A program made the position numbers and the translations under genes. Positions 1 to 8,956 of a stretch of 59,678 nucleotides of DNA are shown in pieces. This DNA comes from Bacillus sp. (in: firmicutes) (GTDB lineage: Bacteria; Bacillota; Bacilli; Bacillales; Salisediminibacteriaceae), in the NCBI GenBank assembly GCA_021208645.1, contig JAJOJL010000032.1:1-59678 (forward strand), written 5' to 3'. Every line of letters begins with the position of its first letter. Position 1 is the first letter of the stretch. The notes under the pieces were generated by a model. It was given only the letters and a program-made list of their open reading frames with translations, did not search any database and was not told where the DNA came from.

Positions 1-2
1 AG

Positions 3-346
3 AAAATTAACTCAAAACAATTAAGCCTAGATATAGGACGTAGCGACAGTTACATAAGTCATTTAGAAAAACGGACGTAATAAAAACCCTGACTATTCGG
101 TAATGTATGAGTTTTTTAATAAGTTGGGAATTGAAGAAAAAAAAGATTGAGGATTATCTATTTCATTTTGGAATCTATTCACCAGATAGAATAGCTGCCG
201 ATGAAGCTTACTTGATAGCTAAAGCAGAACCACCAACAGATGAAGAAATAGAAAGAATGGTTGGGGAATCTGAAGAATTTGACAAACGACAATTTGTAGA
301 ATCCGAGGAATATCAAAAAGAGAATAAAACAAAGAAAATGAAGTAA
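3..346 (+). CDS. XRE-family phage/ICE-type repressor, 5' end off window, two frameshifts
   Basis: Helix-turn-helix repressor of an integrated element, probably controlling lysogeny or excision genes. The window opens inside the DNA-binding domain: SLDIGRSDSYISHLE at bases 24-68 is a typical recognition helix region. Reading continues in another frame as NKNPDYSVMYEFFNKLGIEE and then in a third frame as KIEDYLFHFGIYSPDRIAAD, down to a stop at 344-346. The frames join if one A is removed from the A5 run at 67-71 and one from the A8 run at 137-144. The joined product is like small XRE repressors with an acidic C-terminal tail. It lies two genes upstream of an integrase on the same strand, which fits an element end. 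That it is one gene is inferred. The two homopolymer insertions match the error pattern elsewhere in the window. Confidence 0.7.
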
Positions 347-369
347 GTGGAGAGTTATTACTTGATGAA

Positions 370-663
370 ATGATTAATGAATACATTAAAAATATTAATA
401 CAGCCCTTCGAAATTTAACTGAACATGACTTTGAAAATGGATTTAATATTACAAAAGGAATAAGTGATTCTTTATCCGAAATGGCCACAAATGTTACTCT
501 TTATCGTTTTAATAAAAGGCTCTACAAAGAAAGGTTATCTTTACTAGATGAGAAAGGTTGTATCAAAATCATTAATACACTATATGAAGAATTGAATAGG
601 ATCGATCGTGAAAAAACTGCTTTCGGCGAGCCACGTCAAAGAGGTTTAATAGATAAATTATAA
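370..663 (+). CDS. small hypothetical protein between repressor and integrase
   Basis: A 97-residue soluble protein that I do not recognise. It is rich in charged residues, has no signal peptide or membrane segment, and looks mostly helical. It sits 23 bases after the repressor stop and 15 bases before the integrase start, so the three genes probably form one element transcript. The first ATG is at 370. The nearest Shine-Dalgarno-like sequence (GGAG at 349-352) is too far upstream for a good match, so the start is uncertain and the reading frame is open further upstream. It is probably an accessory protein of the integrated element, by position only. Confidence 0.5.
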   Translation: MINEYIKNINTALRNLTEHDFENGFNITKGISDSLSEMATNVTLYRFNKRLYKERLSLLDEKGCIKIINTLYEELNRIDREKTAFGEPRQRGLIDKL

Positions 664-678
664 GGAGTGAGATTAAAC

Positions 679-1799
679 ATGCCTATCTATCCATACACAA
701 AGAACGGTAAAGAACATTACTATTATGCCTTTGAAGTCAAAGATAAGATCACAGGAAAGCGTAAGACGATTAAACAACGTGGGTTTAAGGGTAAAACTGA
801 AGCTAGAAGAGCCGAGGAGAAGGCAAGAGTAGCATGGGAGAAAGGAGAGTATGTTGAACCTAGTAAATTGACTTACAGTCAATATGCTTTGGGCTGGGAA
901 CAACTAAGAAGGAAGCAGGTGTAGTATCCGAACAAAGTCATTACAACAATTTGATCCTTCTCAACAAACATATACTACCTGTTTTTGGACAAGTTAAATT
1001 GCAAAATGTTAATTTTACGCATATAGAGGAACTGCTGGAAGTAGTTACCGATAAAGGATTAGCAAAAGGGACTATACGAAAGATATACAATTTAGTAAAC
1101 ACATCTTTAAAGGACGCTGTAATAAAAGATTATATTATCAAAAATCCTGTAGAGAAAATAACTGCTGTTCCAAAAGCAAGTAAAGAAAAAATTGATTATT
1201 GGACAAAAGAAGAGGTTAAGAAATTCTTTAGTCAACTAGAAAAAATTGATCATAGGCAACACGCTTTATTCGTACTCGCTATTTACTGCGGTATGCGTAG
1301 AGGAGAATTATTAGGCTTAAAGTGGTCTGATATGGATTTTGAAAATAATCGAATTGGAATACGTCAAATCCTAGCCTTTAAATCAAAGATAAAAGATGGT
1401 GCTAAAACGAACGCTGGGAATAGATCCATAAAAATGTCACCGTTTGTGGCATCTGAATTAGAAAAACATAAAGAACAGCAAGAAGAAGAAAAAAGAAAAG
1501 CGAGAGAATACTTTGACAATGGACTGGTATTTTGCCAAGAAGATGGACAACCAGTTAGTTGGGGGAACTTTCATAAATTTTGGGTGCGAATAATAGAAAA
1601 GACAAAGGTAAGGGCTATTAGATTCCACGATTTAAGGCATACATGTGCATCCCTTTTATTAAGCGCTAATGTCCACCCTAAGAAAGTTCAGGAACTCTTG
1701 GGCCATGCGTCAATAAAAGTCACATTGGACACCTATTCACATTTGATTCCATCTATGCAGGATGAAGTTGCTGATAAAATGGACGAATTATTAAAGTAG
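679..1799 (+). CDS. tyrosine-family site-specific integrase, one frameshift
   Basis: Phage/ICE-type tyrosine recombinase that would integrate and excise the element to the left. The N-terminal arm-binding domain (MPIYPYTKNGKEHYYYAF...) is followed by a SAM-like core-binding domain and the catalytic domain. Catalytic signs are YCGMRRGELLGLKW (first Arg), FHDLRHTCASLLL (HxxR), LLGHASIKVTLDTYSH (second His and nucleophilic Tyr). The reading frame breaks near 899-900. Adding one A to that AA restores a 373-residue protein, the usual size for this family. The start is ATG 679, with AAGGAG at 662-667; an in-frame GTG at 667 overlaps the ribosome site and is less likely. It is the last gene of the element, next to putative Int-binding repeats. 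Confidence 0.88.
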
Positions 1800-1846
1800 T
1801 CATAACCTAAAATATCCTTGCATATAATGATAGTTATCTCAAATTT

Positions 1847-1883
1847 CCTACCAAAAGCCCTACCAAATCAGATTCCTACCAAA
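1847..1883 (+). repeat. three direct repeats CCTACCAAA, putative integrase arm sites
   Basis: CCTACCAAA occurs at 1847-1855, 1859-1867 and 1875-1883, and a partial CCTACC copy follows at 1951. Short spaced direct repeats just beyond an integrase gene are typical of arm-type integrase or excisionase binding sites. This role is inferred; the core attachment site itself cannot be identified without the left end of the element. Confidence 0.5.
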
Positions 1884-1887
1884 CAAA

Positions 1888-1929
1888 AAGACGTTACAAC
1901 CCTTGATATTAAAGGATTTGTAACGTCTT
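1888..1929 (+). terminator. inverted repeat after the integrase, probable terminator
   Basis: AAGACGTTACAA at 1888-1899 pairs with TTGTAACGTCTT at 1918-1929 across an 18-base loop. It lies 90 bases past the integrase stop. It could end the integrase transcript or be part of the attachment region; the following sequence (GATTATTTTAG) is only weakly T-rich. Confidence 0.45.
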
Positions 1930-2124
1930 GATTATTTTAGTACTACATTCCTACCCCGAAGGTTACGGTTAAACTATTCATTTATTCAAACGTTAACTTT
2001 AAGCAATAACTATGCCATTTGATAGTACCACTTTTTTCAATAAAAAAGCAAGGGAATCGGTTGTGTCAATAAAGTGACACTTGTCTTTGCAACGAAATAT
2101 TTTAAATTAAAATTCGTTATTCCT

Positions 2125-2218
2125 TATTGTTAATTTTCGCTACAGGGGCTCGCCTTCTGAAGGAGTCTCGCTGCTCCCGCACAATTCAATCCTTATTAAA
2201 GAACCACAACAGCCTTTA
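2125..2218. repeat. degenerate short copy of the window's palindromic repeat family
   Basis: The stretch resembles both ends of the 31612-32136 element with the centre deleted: 'cgctacaggggctcgcc' matches its left part, and 'aggagtctcgct' followed by 'caatccttatt' matches its right part. It lies within the 1800-2285 non-coding gap, which otherwise holds the integrase repeats and a terminator. Confidence 0.45.
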
Positions 2219-2225
2219 TCAGTAC

Positions 2226-2277
2226 CAAAAACTAAAAAGACCTTCATCCAGCTATATTACTCGCTGTATGGAGGTCT
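2226..2277 (-). terminator. ppiB intrinsic terminator
   Basis: On the minus strand AGACCTCCATACAGC pairs imperfectly with GCTGGATGAAGGTCT and is followed by TTTTTAGTTTTT. It begins 9 bases past the ppiB stop. Confidence 0.75.
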
Positions 2278-2285
2278 AATCCTTA

Positions 2286-2723
2286 TTATTCTTCGTCGTA
2301 TACTTTTACTTCTGCCATAACATCGCCTTGTTTAATATTATAAACGGCATCCATTCCCTCTGTAACTTGTCCAAAAACAGTATGGACTCCATCTAAATGG
2401 GGCTGTGGTTCATGAACGATAAAAAATTGACAGCTTCCAGTGTCTTTTCCTGCGTGTGCCATAGAAAGGGCGCCTGCTACATGCTTGTGTGGGTTACCTT
2501 GTGTTTCGCATTTAATACGTTTATCAGCACTACCTGTCCCGTTCCCAATTGGACAACCTCCTTGTGCAACAAACCCAGGGATAACTCGGTGGAATGTTAA
2601 TCCATTGTAAAAACCATCATTGGCAAGCCTCTCAAAATTTTCTACGGTCCCTGGTGCCTCATTTGGGTAAAACTCAATTTGAATTTTATCTCCATTTTCC
2701 ATAGTAATTGTACCTTTTTTCAT
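2286..2723 (-). CDS. ppiB: peptidyl-prolyl cis-trans isomerase, cyclophilin type (PpiB)
   Basis: Cytoplasmic cyclophilin that speeds proline isomerisation during protein folding. The 145-residue protein is a single cyclophilin domain, close to B. subtilis PpiB in length. Visible signatures are [13 protein letters not shown] (catalytic Arg and substrate pocket), [20 protein letters not shown] and [17 protein letters not shown], all standard for the family. It is transcribed alone on the minus strand with its own terminator directly downstream. In B. subtilis ppiB is likewise close to lysA, so the neighbourhood supports the call. Confidence 0.95.
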   Translation of the reverse strand: MKKGTITMENGDKIQIEFYPNEAPGTVENFERLANDGFYNGLTFHRVIPGFVAQGGCPIGNGTGSADKRIKCETQGNPHKHVAGALSMAHAGKDTGSCQFFIVHEPQPHLDGVHTVFGQVTEGMDAVYNIKQGDVMAEVKVYDEE

Positions 2724-2800
2724 CTCGTAAATCCTCCCTATTGTTTATGTAATTGATACATCTTTCTTATTGTACATGAAACGAATGTATAATGAAAATA

Positions 2801-2845
2801 GAAGAGAGACCCTAAAAGGAACTAACCTTTTAAGAGTTTCTCTTC
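2801..2845 (-). terminator. lysA intrinsic terminator
   Basis: GAAGAGAGACCCTAAAAGG and CCTTTTAAGAGTTTCTCTTC form a long stem with a 6-base loop. It lies 46 bases beyond the lysA stop; on the minus strand it is followed by TATTTTC. Confidence 0.65.
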
Positions 2846-2890
2846 ACATTGAAACAATTCTACGCTTTTTATGACATTATCGCTACTTCC

Positions 2891-4232
2891 CTATAAACTT
2901 TTTGCTAAATTTTTCCCATTACCTATTTTTCTGTAAGAAAATTCGTTCTTAACCAAGTCTTCATAAGATTCTCGTTTAATTACACAATGCTCTTCCCCAT
3001 CCTCCACAAAGATGACAGCAGGACGCAAAATGCGGTTGTAATTATTTGCCATAGAATAGCCGTAGGCTCCAGTTGAAGATACTGCCAACAAGTCTCCAAC
3101 TTTAACCTTTGGAAGATTAATATCCCAAATCAACATATCTCCACTCTCACAGCATTTACCAGCAATTGAAACGATTTCTTCCTTATTCTCACTCATTTTA
3201 TTGGCAACGGAAGCTTCATATTTTGCTTGATATAAGGCAGGACGGATATTATCGGTCATACCACCGTCAACAGAGACATAAGAACGAACACCAGGAATGT
3301 CTTTGCGGGCACCGATAGAGTAGATGGTTGTCCCGGCCTCCCCTACTAACGCTCTGCCAGGCTCGATCCATACTTCCGGTATAGTCATCCCTGCTTCTTT
3401 AGCATGATGATTTACTGCAACAATCATGGCATCTACATAGTTTTCTAAAGGTAGTGGATGGTCTTCTTCCGTATAACGGATCCCAAATCCTCCTCCTAAA
3501 TTTAAAACGGAAGGTTCAAACTTCAGTTTTTCTTTCCAAATCACCAAATACTTATATATTTCATTAACAGCTGAAGTAAAGCCCTCTGTTTCAAATATTT
3601 GTGACCCAATATGTGAATGGATTCCTTTAATCTCAAGATATTCATGAGCTTGAAGGGAAGCAATTGCTTTTTCCGCCTGCCCGCTTTGAATATCAAAACC
3701 AAACTTTGAGTCTTCTTGCCCTGTAGAGATGTATTCATGGGTGTGAGCCTCTACTCCAGGAGTAATCCGAATAAGCACATCCATTTTTTTTCTGAAGAGA
3801 TTCTGTCACTCTCATGAGCCATGATAACTCCGTAAAATTATCTACTACAAAACAGCCAATCCCTTTACGTACGGCCATTTCTATTTCTTCTGGTGACTTA
3901 TTATTCCCATGGAAATGGATCCTTTCCGCTGGGAATCCTGCTGCTAATGCCGTGTATAATTCTCCACCTGAAACAACATCCAAACTTAACCCTAATTCAT
4001 CTACTAATTGAACCATGGCAATACAACTGAAGGCTTTGCTTGCATAGGCCACCTGATACTTCATATTTTGCTTTTCAAAAGCTTTTTTAAATTGCTCAGC
4101 TCTAAAACATATGTCAGCAACATCATATATATAAAGGGGCGTACCATATTTTTCAGCTAATTTGGTTGTATCTACACCGCCAATTTCCAAGTGTCCTTGC
4201 GCATTTATTTTACTTGTTCCATATAAACCCAT
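2891..4232 (-). CDS. lysA: diaminopimelate decarboxylase (LysA), one frameshift
   Basis: Last enzyme of lysine synthesis: PLP-dependent decarboxylation of meso-diaminopimelate to L-lysine in the cytoplasm. The N-terminal alanine-racemase-like barrel contains the PLP lysine in AYASKAF (about residue 60); the second part holds LNLGGGFGIRY, WIEPGRALVGEAG, CCESGDML and STGAYGYSMANNYN, the usual PLP-phosphate and substrate motifs. The frame breaks in a T8 run at 3784-3791 (A8 on the coding strand). Removing one base joins ESLQKK to MDVLIRITPGVEAHTH and gives a full-length enzyme of about 446 residues. An intact lysA is expected in a free-living Bacillus, so the break is probably a sequence error. 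It lies after spoVAF, as in B. subtilis. Confidence 0.93.
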
Positions 4233-4295
4233 TTCGCTTCTCTCCTCTTAAGCTTCTCCTTACCTCTGTATAAAAGTGTATGTCAATGTAAAAAA

Positions 4296-4326
4296 AGGAT
4301 AACGGTATATAACTATCCGTTATCCT
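4296..4326 (-). terminator. spoVA operon terminator
   Basis: AGGATAACGG pairs with CCGTTATCCT. On the minus strand the stem is followed by TTTTTT. It is placed between spoVAF and lysA, so spoVA and lysA are separate transcription units. Confidence 0.8.
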
Positions 4327-4398
4327 CATCAATTCGGATAATCCGTAAGAAGTGTTTGTTTTTTACAATAACACAACTTGTTCTCCCTATCAATAGTT

Positions 4399-5883
4399 TT
4401 ATGCTGACCCTTGCTTAATTGGGTCTTGTGGTTTAACGATGCTAGGGCGTTTCCGTTTTACAGGAATCCCTTGGCGAATTAATACATCTAAGGCCGCCAA
4501 CGGATAGAACGGTAAAAATGGCCATAAATAGGGTACATTTAATGTTTTAATGGATGCCAAAATAATAACAAGAATTGTCAATCCAATTATAAAGCCTGGA
4601 GCTTTAAAGAAAAAGACTGCAAACAGAAGACCAATTCTTGCAATCTTTAATGCTAAAGATAATTCATAGCTAGGTGTTGCGAACATCCCAATGGCACCTA
4701 ATGCAACATAAAGGATTACCTCAGGGACTAATAAACCAACCTCTATGGCTATTTCACCAATTAAGAGAGCCGCAACTAAACCTAAAGCCGTTGCTAATGG
4801 AGATGGTGTATGAATAGCGGCCATCCTCAGTAGTTCAATACCTAGTTCTGCCAATAGCATTTGTACGAAGACAGGGACATTAGTAGTCTCATTCGGCCCA
4901 ATAAATTCTAATGCCGCTGGCAATAAATCAGGATTCATCACCATAAGAAGCCAAAACGGCAAGATCATCAAGGAGAAGAGCATCCCTGAAAACCGGACCC
5001 ATCTTAAGAAAGTCCCTACAATTGGAGCTTGCCTGTACTCCTCTGCATGTTGGACATGATGGAAAAATGTTGTTGGGAAAATAATGACACTGGGAGACGC
5101 ATCAACTATCACCACTACATGTCCTTCTAGTATATGGGTTGCAGCAACATCAGGCCGCTCTGTATACCTTACAACTGGGAATGGGTTATTCCCTTGCTTT
5201 ACAATAAATTCTTCTACAACTTTGTCAGCCATCGTCAAGCCGTCTATATCAATAGCTTTCAGCTCTTCTTTTATGATAGATACTAAACTAGGGTCAGCAA
5301 TGTCTTCAATATAAGAAATACAAATATCCGTCTTTGATCGCTTACCAACCCTCATAATTTCGTTTCGAAGTTTTTCATCCCGTATTCTTCGGCGCGTTAA
5401 CGCCGTATTTTCTATTATATTCTCCGTATAACCATCACGGCTCCCTCGAACAACCCTTTCTGTATCAGGCTCTTCCGGTCCCCTTCCTGGGTAGCTCCGC
5501 ACGTCAATTATGATTGCGTTCTCTTCACCTTCTATAAAAATAACGATAAGTCCCGCCAGCAGCTGACCAATGGCGTCATCAATTGTTTTAACATGCTCCA
5601 CTTGAACATGGGTCAACCGATTTTCAATTTGTTCTTTTACATTTGTTTTTTTTCGCTCTGTTCCGTCTAAGAACATAAGCTCTTTTAACAATTCAATAAT
5701 ATATTGAATATCACATAAACCATTAACAAAATAAAATTGGACTTCTTTATCCAATATGTATAGTTTCCGCACGCCCACATCAAAACTTGTACCAATGCCG
5801 ATACGTCCAGAAATATTTTTTTCATTTTCTTTTAGATCACTTGTAATTGCTTGATTCACTTTATCGTGAACTGGATCAGCCAT
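4399..5883 (-). CDS. spoVAF: SpoVAF, GerA-family spore membrane protein
   Basis: Spore inner-membrane protein related to the A subunit of Ger germinant receptors. SpoVAF is known to associate with spore germination complexes and amplify the germination signal. The 494-residue protein has a soluble N-terminal part (about residues 1-290) with motifs such as GLTMADKVVEEFIVKQG and PFPVVRYTERPD, followed by about five hydrophobic segments from VRFSGMLFSLMILPFWLLMV onward and a basic C-terminal tail. Length matches B. subtilis SpoVAF (493). Its start overlaps the spoVAEA stop by 8 bases, which suggests translational coupling. It is the last gene of the spoVA operon and is followed by a terminator. 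Forespore expression is expected from the SigG promoter at 7574. Confidence 0.93.
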   Translation of the reverse strand: MADPVHDKVNQAITSDLKENEKNISGRIGIGTSFDVGVRKLYILDKEVQFYFVNGLCDIQYIIELLKELMFLDGTERKKTNVKEQIENRLTHVQVEHVKTIDDAIGQLLAGLIVIFIEGEENAIIIDVRSYPGRGPEEPDTERVVRGSRDGYTENIIENTALTRRRIRDEKLRNEIMRVGKRSKTDICISYIEDIADPSLVSIIKEELKAIDIDGLTMADKVVEEFIVKQGNNPFPVVRYTERPDVAATHILEGHVVVIVDASPSVIIFPTTFFHHVQHAEEYRQAPIVGTFLRWVRFSGMLFSLMILPFWLLMVMNPDLLPAALEFIGPNETTNVPVFVQMLLAELGIELLRMAAIHTPSPLATALGLVAALLIGEIAIEVGLLVPEVILYVALGAIGMFATPSYELSLALKIARIGLLFAVFFFKAPGFIIGLTILVIILASIKTLNVPYLWPFLPFYPLAALDVLIRQGIPVKRKRPSIVKPQDPIKQGSA

Positions 5884-6445
5884 TTATTTTGCTCCTTTCT
5901 AAAATTAATTCAACTGCTAATTTTGTTATTGGAGCACCTCTCTCTACAGAATCGCGATTGCCCATTTTTCCAATATCCCCAATACCTACGATGATAGGTA
6001 ATGCTAACTGGTCTAATACTGAAACTGTATCTCCTCGAATCCGACCTTTCTCTGTGTCAATAATCCCACCTTTATCAACACCATACTCTGTTATTGTTCC
6101 ATTTCTATCAATAGAAACATCAACCCTTGTCCATTCATGGGAAAAGGATTCAGATGCTACGGCGATTGCTCCTAAAATTTCAAGATGCGGGGATATTACC
6201 ACTTGGGTTAATACGTGTTCTCCAGGTCCCTCATCAGGGAATCCACAATCATCAAACATTACGAGAACGATGTCTTTTTTAGCTTTTTGAATTAGCTTTA
6301 TTAACTCGCTCCCAGAGATTTTAGAAGGGTTGCCGCTCGATTCTGCGAGAAAATGCAAATCTAACGAATCAGCTACATGCTTTACTGCAGCTCTTGCTGA
6401 ATCATCACCATCAGTGATTAATATAACCTGCTTCTTTAAATTCAT
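5876..6445 (-). CDS. spoVAEA: SpoVAEA, soluble SpoVA protein
   Basis: Soluble spore protein of the SpoVA group, which is linked to dipicolinic acid movement in sporulation and germination. The 189-residue protein begins MNLKKQVILITDGDDSARAA and contains AESSGNPS, LIQKAKKDIVLVMFDDCG and GEHVLTQVV, all typical of SpoVAEA. It has no membrane segment, which separates it from the membrane protein SpoVAEB. It overlaps spoVAF by 8 bases. Upstream it is preceded directly by spoVAB, not by spoVAC, spoVAD and spoVAEB as in B. subtilis. Confidence 0.9.
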   Translation of the reverse strand: MNLKKQVILITDGDDSARAAVKHVADSLDLHFLAESSGNPSKISGSELIKLIQKAKKDIVLVMFDDCGFPDEGPGEHVLTQVVISPHLEILGAIAVASESFSHEWTRVDVSIDRNGTITEYGVDKGGIIDTEKGRIRGDTVSVLDQLALPIIVGIGDIGKMGNRDSVERGAPITKLAVELILERSKING

Positions 6446-6505
6446 GTAATCAGTTCACCCTATTCCTTGTTATTTTTTGTTTCTACCTCTATCCCAACTC
6501 ACTTC

Positions 6506-6925
6506 TCATTCCTGTACAAAGAAAATCCAATGATATAATGAACCTGCCACTTTCCCTATAACAATTGCCCAAACGAGCCAATTTATCTTTTGCTTCAAAC
6601 CAATTCTCTTTGCCAATATAGGAAAGACATTCAACACCTCTGCCAATGCCGCTGCCAACATTCCTATAAAGGCACCACAACCTAAGCCTACTATTGCTAA
6701 AACTAAATTATTAAATGAAAAAAGTGGGTCCCCTAAACTAAACCAAATACCACACAAAGCGCCTAACATTACAGCCCATTCATAATAGGGGAGTAACCCT
6801 GCCGAATTAGAAAGGTGAGCAAGTCTAGGAACAACGCCTAATACAGTTAAGAACGCAACAAAACCTCCACCAACAGCAATCCCACCGGACAAGCCTATAA
6901 CGATAGACAGTATCAAACTAATCAT
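6506..6925 (-). CDS. spoVAB: SpoVAB, SpoVA membrane protein
   Basis: Integral membrane protein of the SpoVA system, made in the forespore. The 139-residue protein has about four membrane helices, with family motifs GIAVGGGFVAFLTVLGVVPRL, LPYYEWAVMLGALCG and ALAEVLNVFPILAKRI. The chosen start is the ATG at 6925, whose ATGATTAG overlaps the spoVAA stop (AATGATTAG), as expected for coupled genes; an upstream start at 6946 would add seven residues. Length agrees with B. subtilis SpoVAB (about 141). After it the operon passes straight to spoVAEA; I see no trace of spoVAC or spoVAD in the 60-base gap. Confidence 0.92.
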   Translation of the reverse strand: MISLILSIVIGLSGGIAVGGGFVAFLTVLGVVPRLAHLSNSAGLLPYYEWAVMLGALCGIWFSLGDPLFSFNNLVLAIVGLGCGAFIGMLAAALAEVLNVFPILAKRIGLKQKINWLVWAIVIGKVAGSLYHWIFFVQE

Positions 6926-7531
6926 TTTGCTCGTTCCATACCTCATCTTTATTTACAGCGATATATTTGTCTAAATTCTCCTCATAATTAAACATTTCGA
7001 TTTCCATAGGACTAGGCTCTTCATTGACCCGTTTACTAAAAACATGATTAAAAAACAGAATCATCCCTAATCCCAGTCCAATAGAATAAGGAATTTGTAA
7101 CCAAAGCGGGTGATCTGTATACTCACCTGTTACTGCTTCATGGAGGCGTATATGAACTTCCCGCATACTAACATCTTCATGGAAATTCATAATTGCTATT
7201 CCAGCACCGAAAAAAAGGAGAACCCAAACTAATATGACTAAAAGTGGTCGAGGTGATTTATTTACTCGCTTCAAATAAATGATTGTTTGTTCAGGGCCAA
7301 TTAGTTGTATATCTACTCCAGGGAGAGTTGAGTAGATTTTTCTCACTACTTCCATACCATCCAAAACCTTTACCTGTTTAACCTCTTTTTCTAAGGATAA
7401 AGGATCAAATTTTCTACATAAGTTTGGTCTACACCTTGGCATATAACAGTAGCCACATCCTTTAAAAGGATTGATTGTTTTTCATCCACCCAGTACCGGC
7501 TTTTCAATCGAAAATATATTTTCTTATCCAT
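6918..7531 (-). CDS. spoVAA: SpoVAA, first SpoVA protein, one frameshift
   Basis: Membrane protein encoded first in the spoVA operon. From ATG 7531 the product starts MDKKIYFRLKSRYWVDEKQ and reads to GVDQTYVEN; the frame then shifts to KFDPLSLEKEVKQVKVLDG and on to the stop at 6918. Adding one A (T4 at 7410-7413 on the plus strand) restores 204 residues, against 206 in B. subtilis. Strong family motifs are AIMNFHEDVSMREVHIRLHE, LQIPYSIGLGLGMILFFNHV and NEEPSPMEIEMFNYE. Two membrane helices are visible, near PLLVILVWVLLFFGAGIAIM and YSIGLGLGMILFF. An SD-like GAGG lies 10 bases before the start. The SigG-type promoter is 43 bases upstream. Confidence 0.9.
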
Positions 7532-7573
7532 CGAAAAACCTCATTTCATTTCAAAATACTTTTTGCTAGTGAT

Positions 7574-7603
7574 TAGTATGGGACGACCCTTTCGATTCCA
7601 TGC
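7574..7603 (-). promoter_or_regulatory. SigG-type promoter of the spoVA operon
   Basis: On the minus strand GCATG, an 18-base spacer, then CATACTA. This matches the forespore SigG consensus (GHATR-N18-CATNHTA) exactly. It is 43 bases before the spoVAA start. spoVA is SigG-dependent in B. subtilis. Confidence 0.8.
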
Positions 7604-7724
7604 ATAACGATGCCCATCCTATAATGTTTTCTTGTTTATCAGTAACACCATATACACTAGGAAAACAATGCTGTTCTACCCTTTAACAGAACCAAATTTA
7701 TAGAATACGTTGTTTTTTTGTAAA

Positions 7725-7756
7725 GTAAAAAACCAACCAGGCTTAGCCTAATTGGT
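7725..7756 (-). terminator. sigF operon terminator
   Basis: On the minus strand ACCAATTAGGCTAAGCCTGGTTGGT followed by TTTTTTAC. The stem contains the sigF stop codon. It separates spoIIA from spoVA. Confidence 0.8.
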
Positions 7757-8501
7757 CTTTTAACTGTTTTAATATTTTTTTCTCGAGCCTAGAAACTTGA
7801 ACTTGTGAAATACCTAATCGCTCTGCTACTTGCGATTGGGTTTGATCCTTGTAATACCTTAAATAGACAATGAGTTTTTCCCTTTCATCTAACTTATCAA
7901 TTTCATCCCTTAATGCGATTTTGTCGAACCACTTTAAGTCACCGTCATCTGAAATTTGATCAAGAAGAGTAATAGGATCCCCATCATTTTCATAAACTGT
8001 TTCATGAATGGAGGTCAATTGCCTACTTGCTTCCTGAGCAAATACCACTTCTTCTGGAGTAAGCTCCAACTTTTCAGCAATTTCATTAACAGTTGGTGTC
8101 CTCCCTAAGGTTTTAGAAAGCTCTTCTTTCATTTTTCTAATTTTATTGGCACTTTCCTTAATAGAGCGACTAACCTTTACAGTTCCATCATCTCGAAGAA
8201 AACGTTGGATCTCACCGATAATCATGGGAACAGCATAAGTAGAAAACTTAACATCATAGCTCAAATCAAATTTATCTACTGATTTGATTAAGCCAATACA
8301 ACCTATTTGAAACAAATCATCCGCTTCATATCCTCTGTTTAAAAACCGTTGGACAACGGACCATACTAATCTCGTATTCACGTTAACAATTTTGTTCCGC
8401 GCTTCCTGATTGCCATCTTGAGCTTCTTTAATTAGACGTTTAATTTCTTTATCATCCAGATAAGCCTGACTTTTATTGTTTTGTTTTACATCTACATCCA
8501 T
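7743..8501 (-). CDS. sigF: RNA polymerase sigma factor SigF (SpoIIAC)
   Basis: First forespore-specific sigma factor. The 252-residue protein has sigma-70 regions 2, 3 and 4: GYEADDLFQIGCIGLIKSVD and KFSTYAVPMIIGEIQRFLRD (region 2), GRTPTVNEIAEKLELTPEEV (region 3), and LRYYKDQTQSQVAERLGISQ (region 4 helix-turn-helix). The start is ATG 8501 (MDVDVKQNN), which aligns with B. subtilis SigF and has AGAGGA nine bases upstream; a longer TTG start at 8525 is unlikely. It is the third gene of spoIIAA-spoIIAB-sigF. SpoIIAB, encoded just upstream, binds and inhibits it until SpoIIAA is dephosphorylated. Confidence 0.97.
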   Translation of the reverse strand: MDVDVKQNNKSQAYLDDKEIKRLIKEAQDGNQEARNKIVNVNTRLVWSVVQRFLNRGYEADDLFQIGCIGLIKSVDKFDLSYDVKFSTYAVPMIIGEIQRFLRDDGTVKVSRSIKESANKIRKMKEELSKTLGRTPTVNEIAEKLELTPEEVVFAQEASRQLTSIHETVYENDGDPITLLDQISDDGDLKWFDKIALRDEIDKLDEREKLIVYLRYYKDQTQSQVAERLGISQVQVSRLEKKILKQLKDQLG

Positions 8502-8515
8502 AGCATTCCGTCCTC

Positions 8516-8956
8516 TCAATTGCAAAGAGCACGTTGCTTAGAGAGTGTTTTAACTAACGAAACAGTTGTACCCACCATTGGCTCAGACTGAATAGATACT
8601 TCGTCCATAAAGTTCTCCATAATTGTAAATCCCATGCCGCTTCGCTCTAGCTCTGGCTTTGAAGTAAAAAGTGGCTGACGCGCTTCGTCTACATTGTGTA
8701 TCCCAATACCCTTGTCCCGTATAATTAACCTAACCGTATCAGCCTCTAATTCTACCTCCACAAAAACTTCTCCCTTAGGATCTTCATTATAGCCATGAAT
8801 AATAGCATTTGTAACAGCTTCACTAACAACTGTTTTAATTTCAGTCAGTTCATCCATCGTCGGATCTAGTTGAGCTACAAAAGCACCAACAGTCACTCTC
8901 GCAAAAGACTCATTTTGACTTAATGCAGTAAACGAAAGTTCCATACGATTTTTCAA
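8516..8956 (-). CDS. spoIIAB: SpoIIAB, anti-sigma F factor and serine kinase
   Basis: Anti-sigma factor that holds SigF and phosphorylates SpoIIAA. The 146-residue GHKL ATPase/kinase has [14 protein letters not shown] (N box), [20 protein letters not shown] (G1) and [17 protein letters not shown] (G2), with the conserved start [20 protein letters not shown]. The start is TTG 8956, which aligns with the B. subtilis MKNEM start and has GGGGGTGG seven bases upstream; ATG 8944 would drop four residues. The gene is one base apart from spoIIAA, so the two are probably translationally coupled and made in matched amounts. Confidence 0.96.
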   Translation of the reverse strand: MKNRMELSFTALSQNESFARVTVGAFVAQLDPTMDELTEIKTVVSEAVTNAIIHGYNEDPKGEVFVEVELEADTVRLIIRDKGIGIHNVDEARQPLFTSKPELERSGMGFTIMENFMDEVSIQSEPMVGTTVSLVKTLSKQRALCN

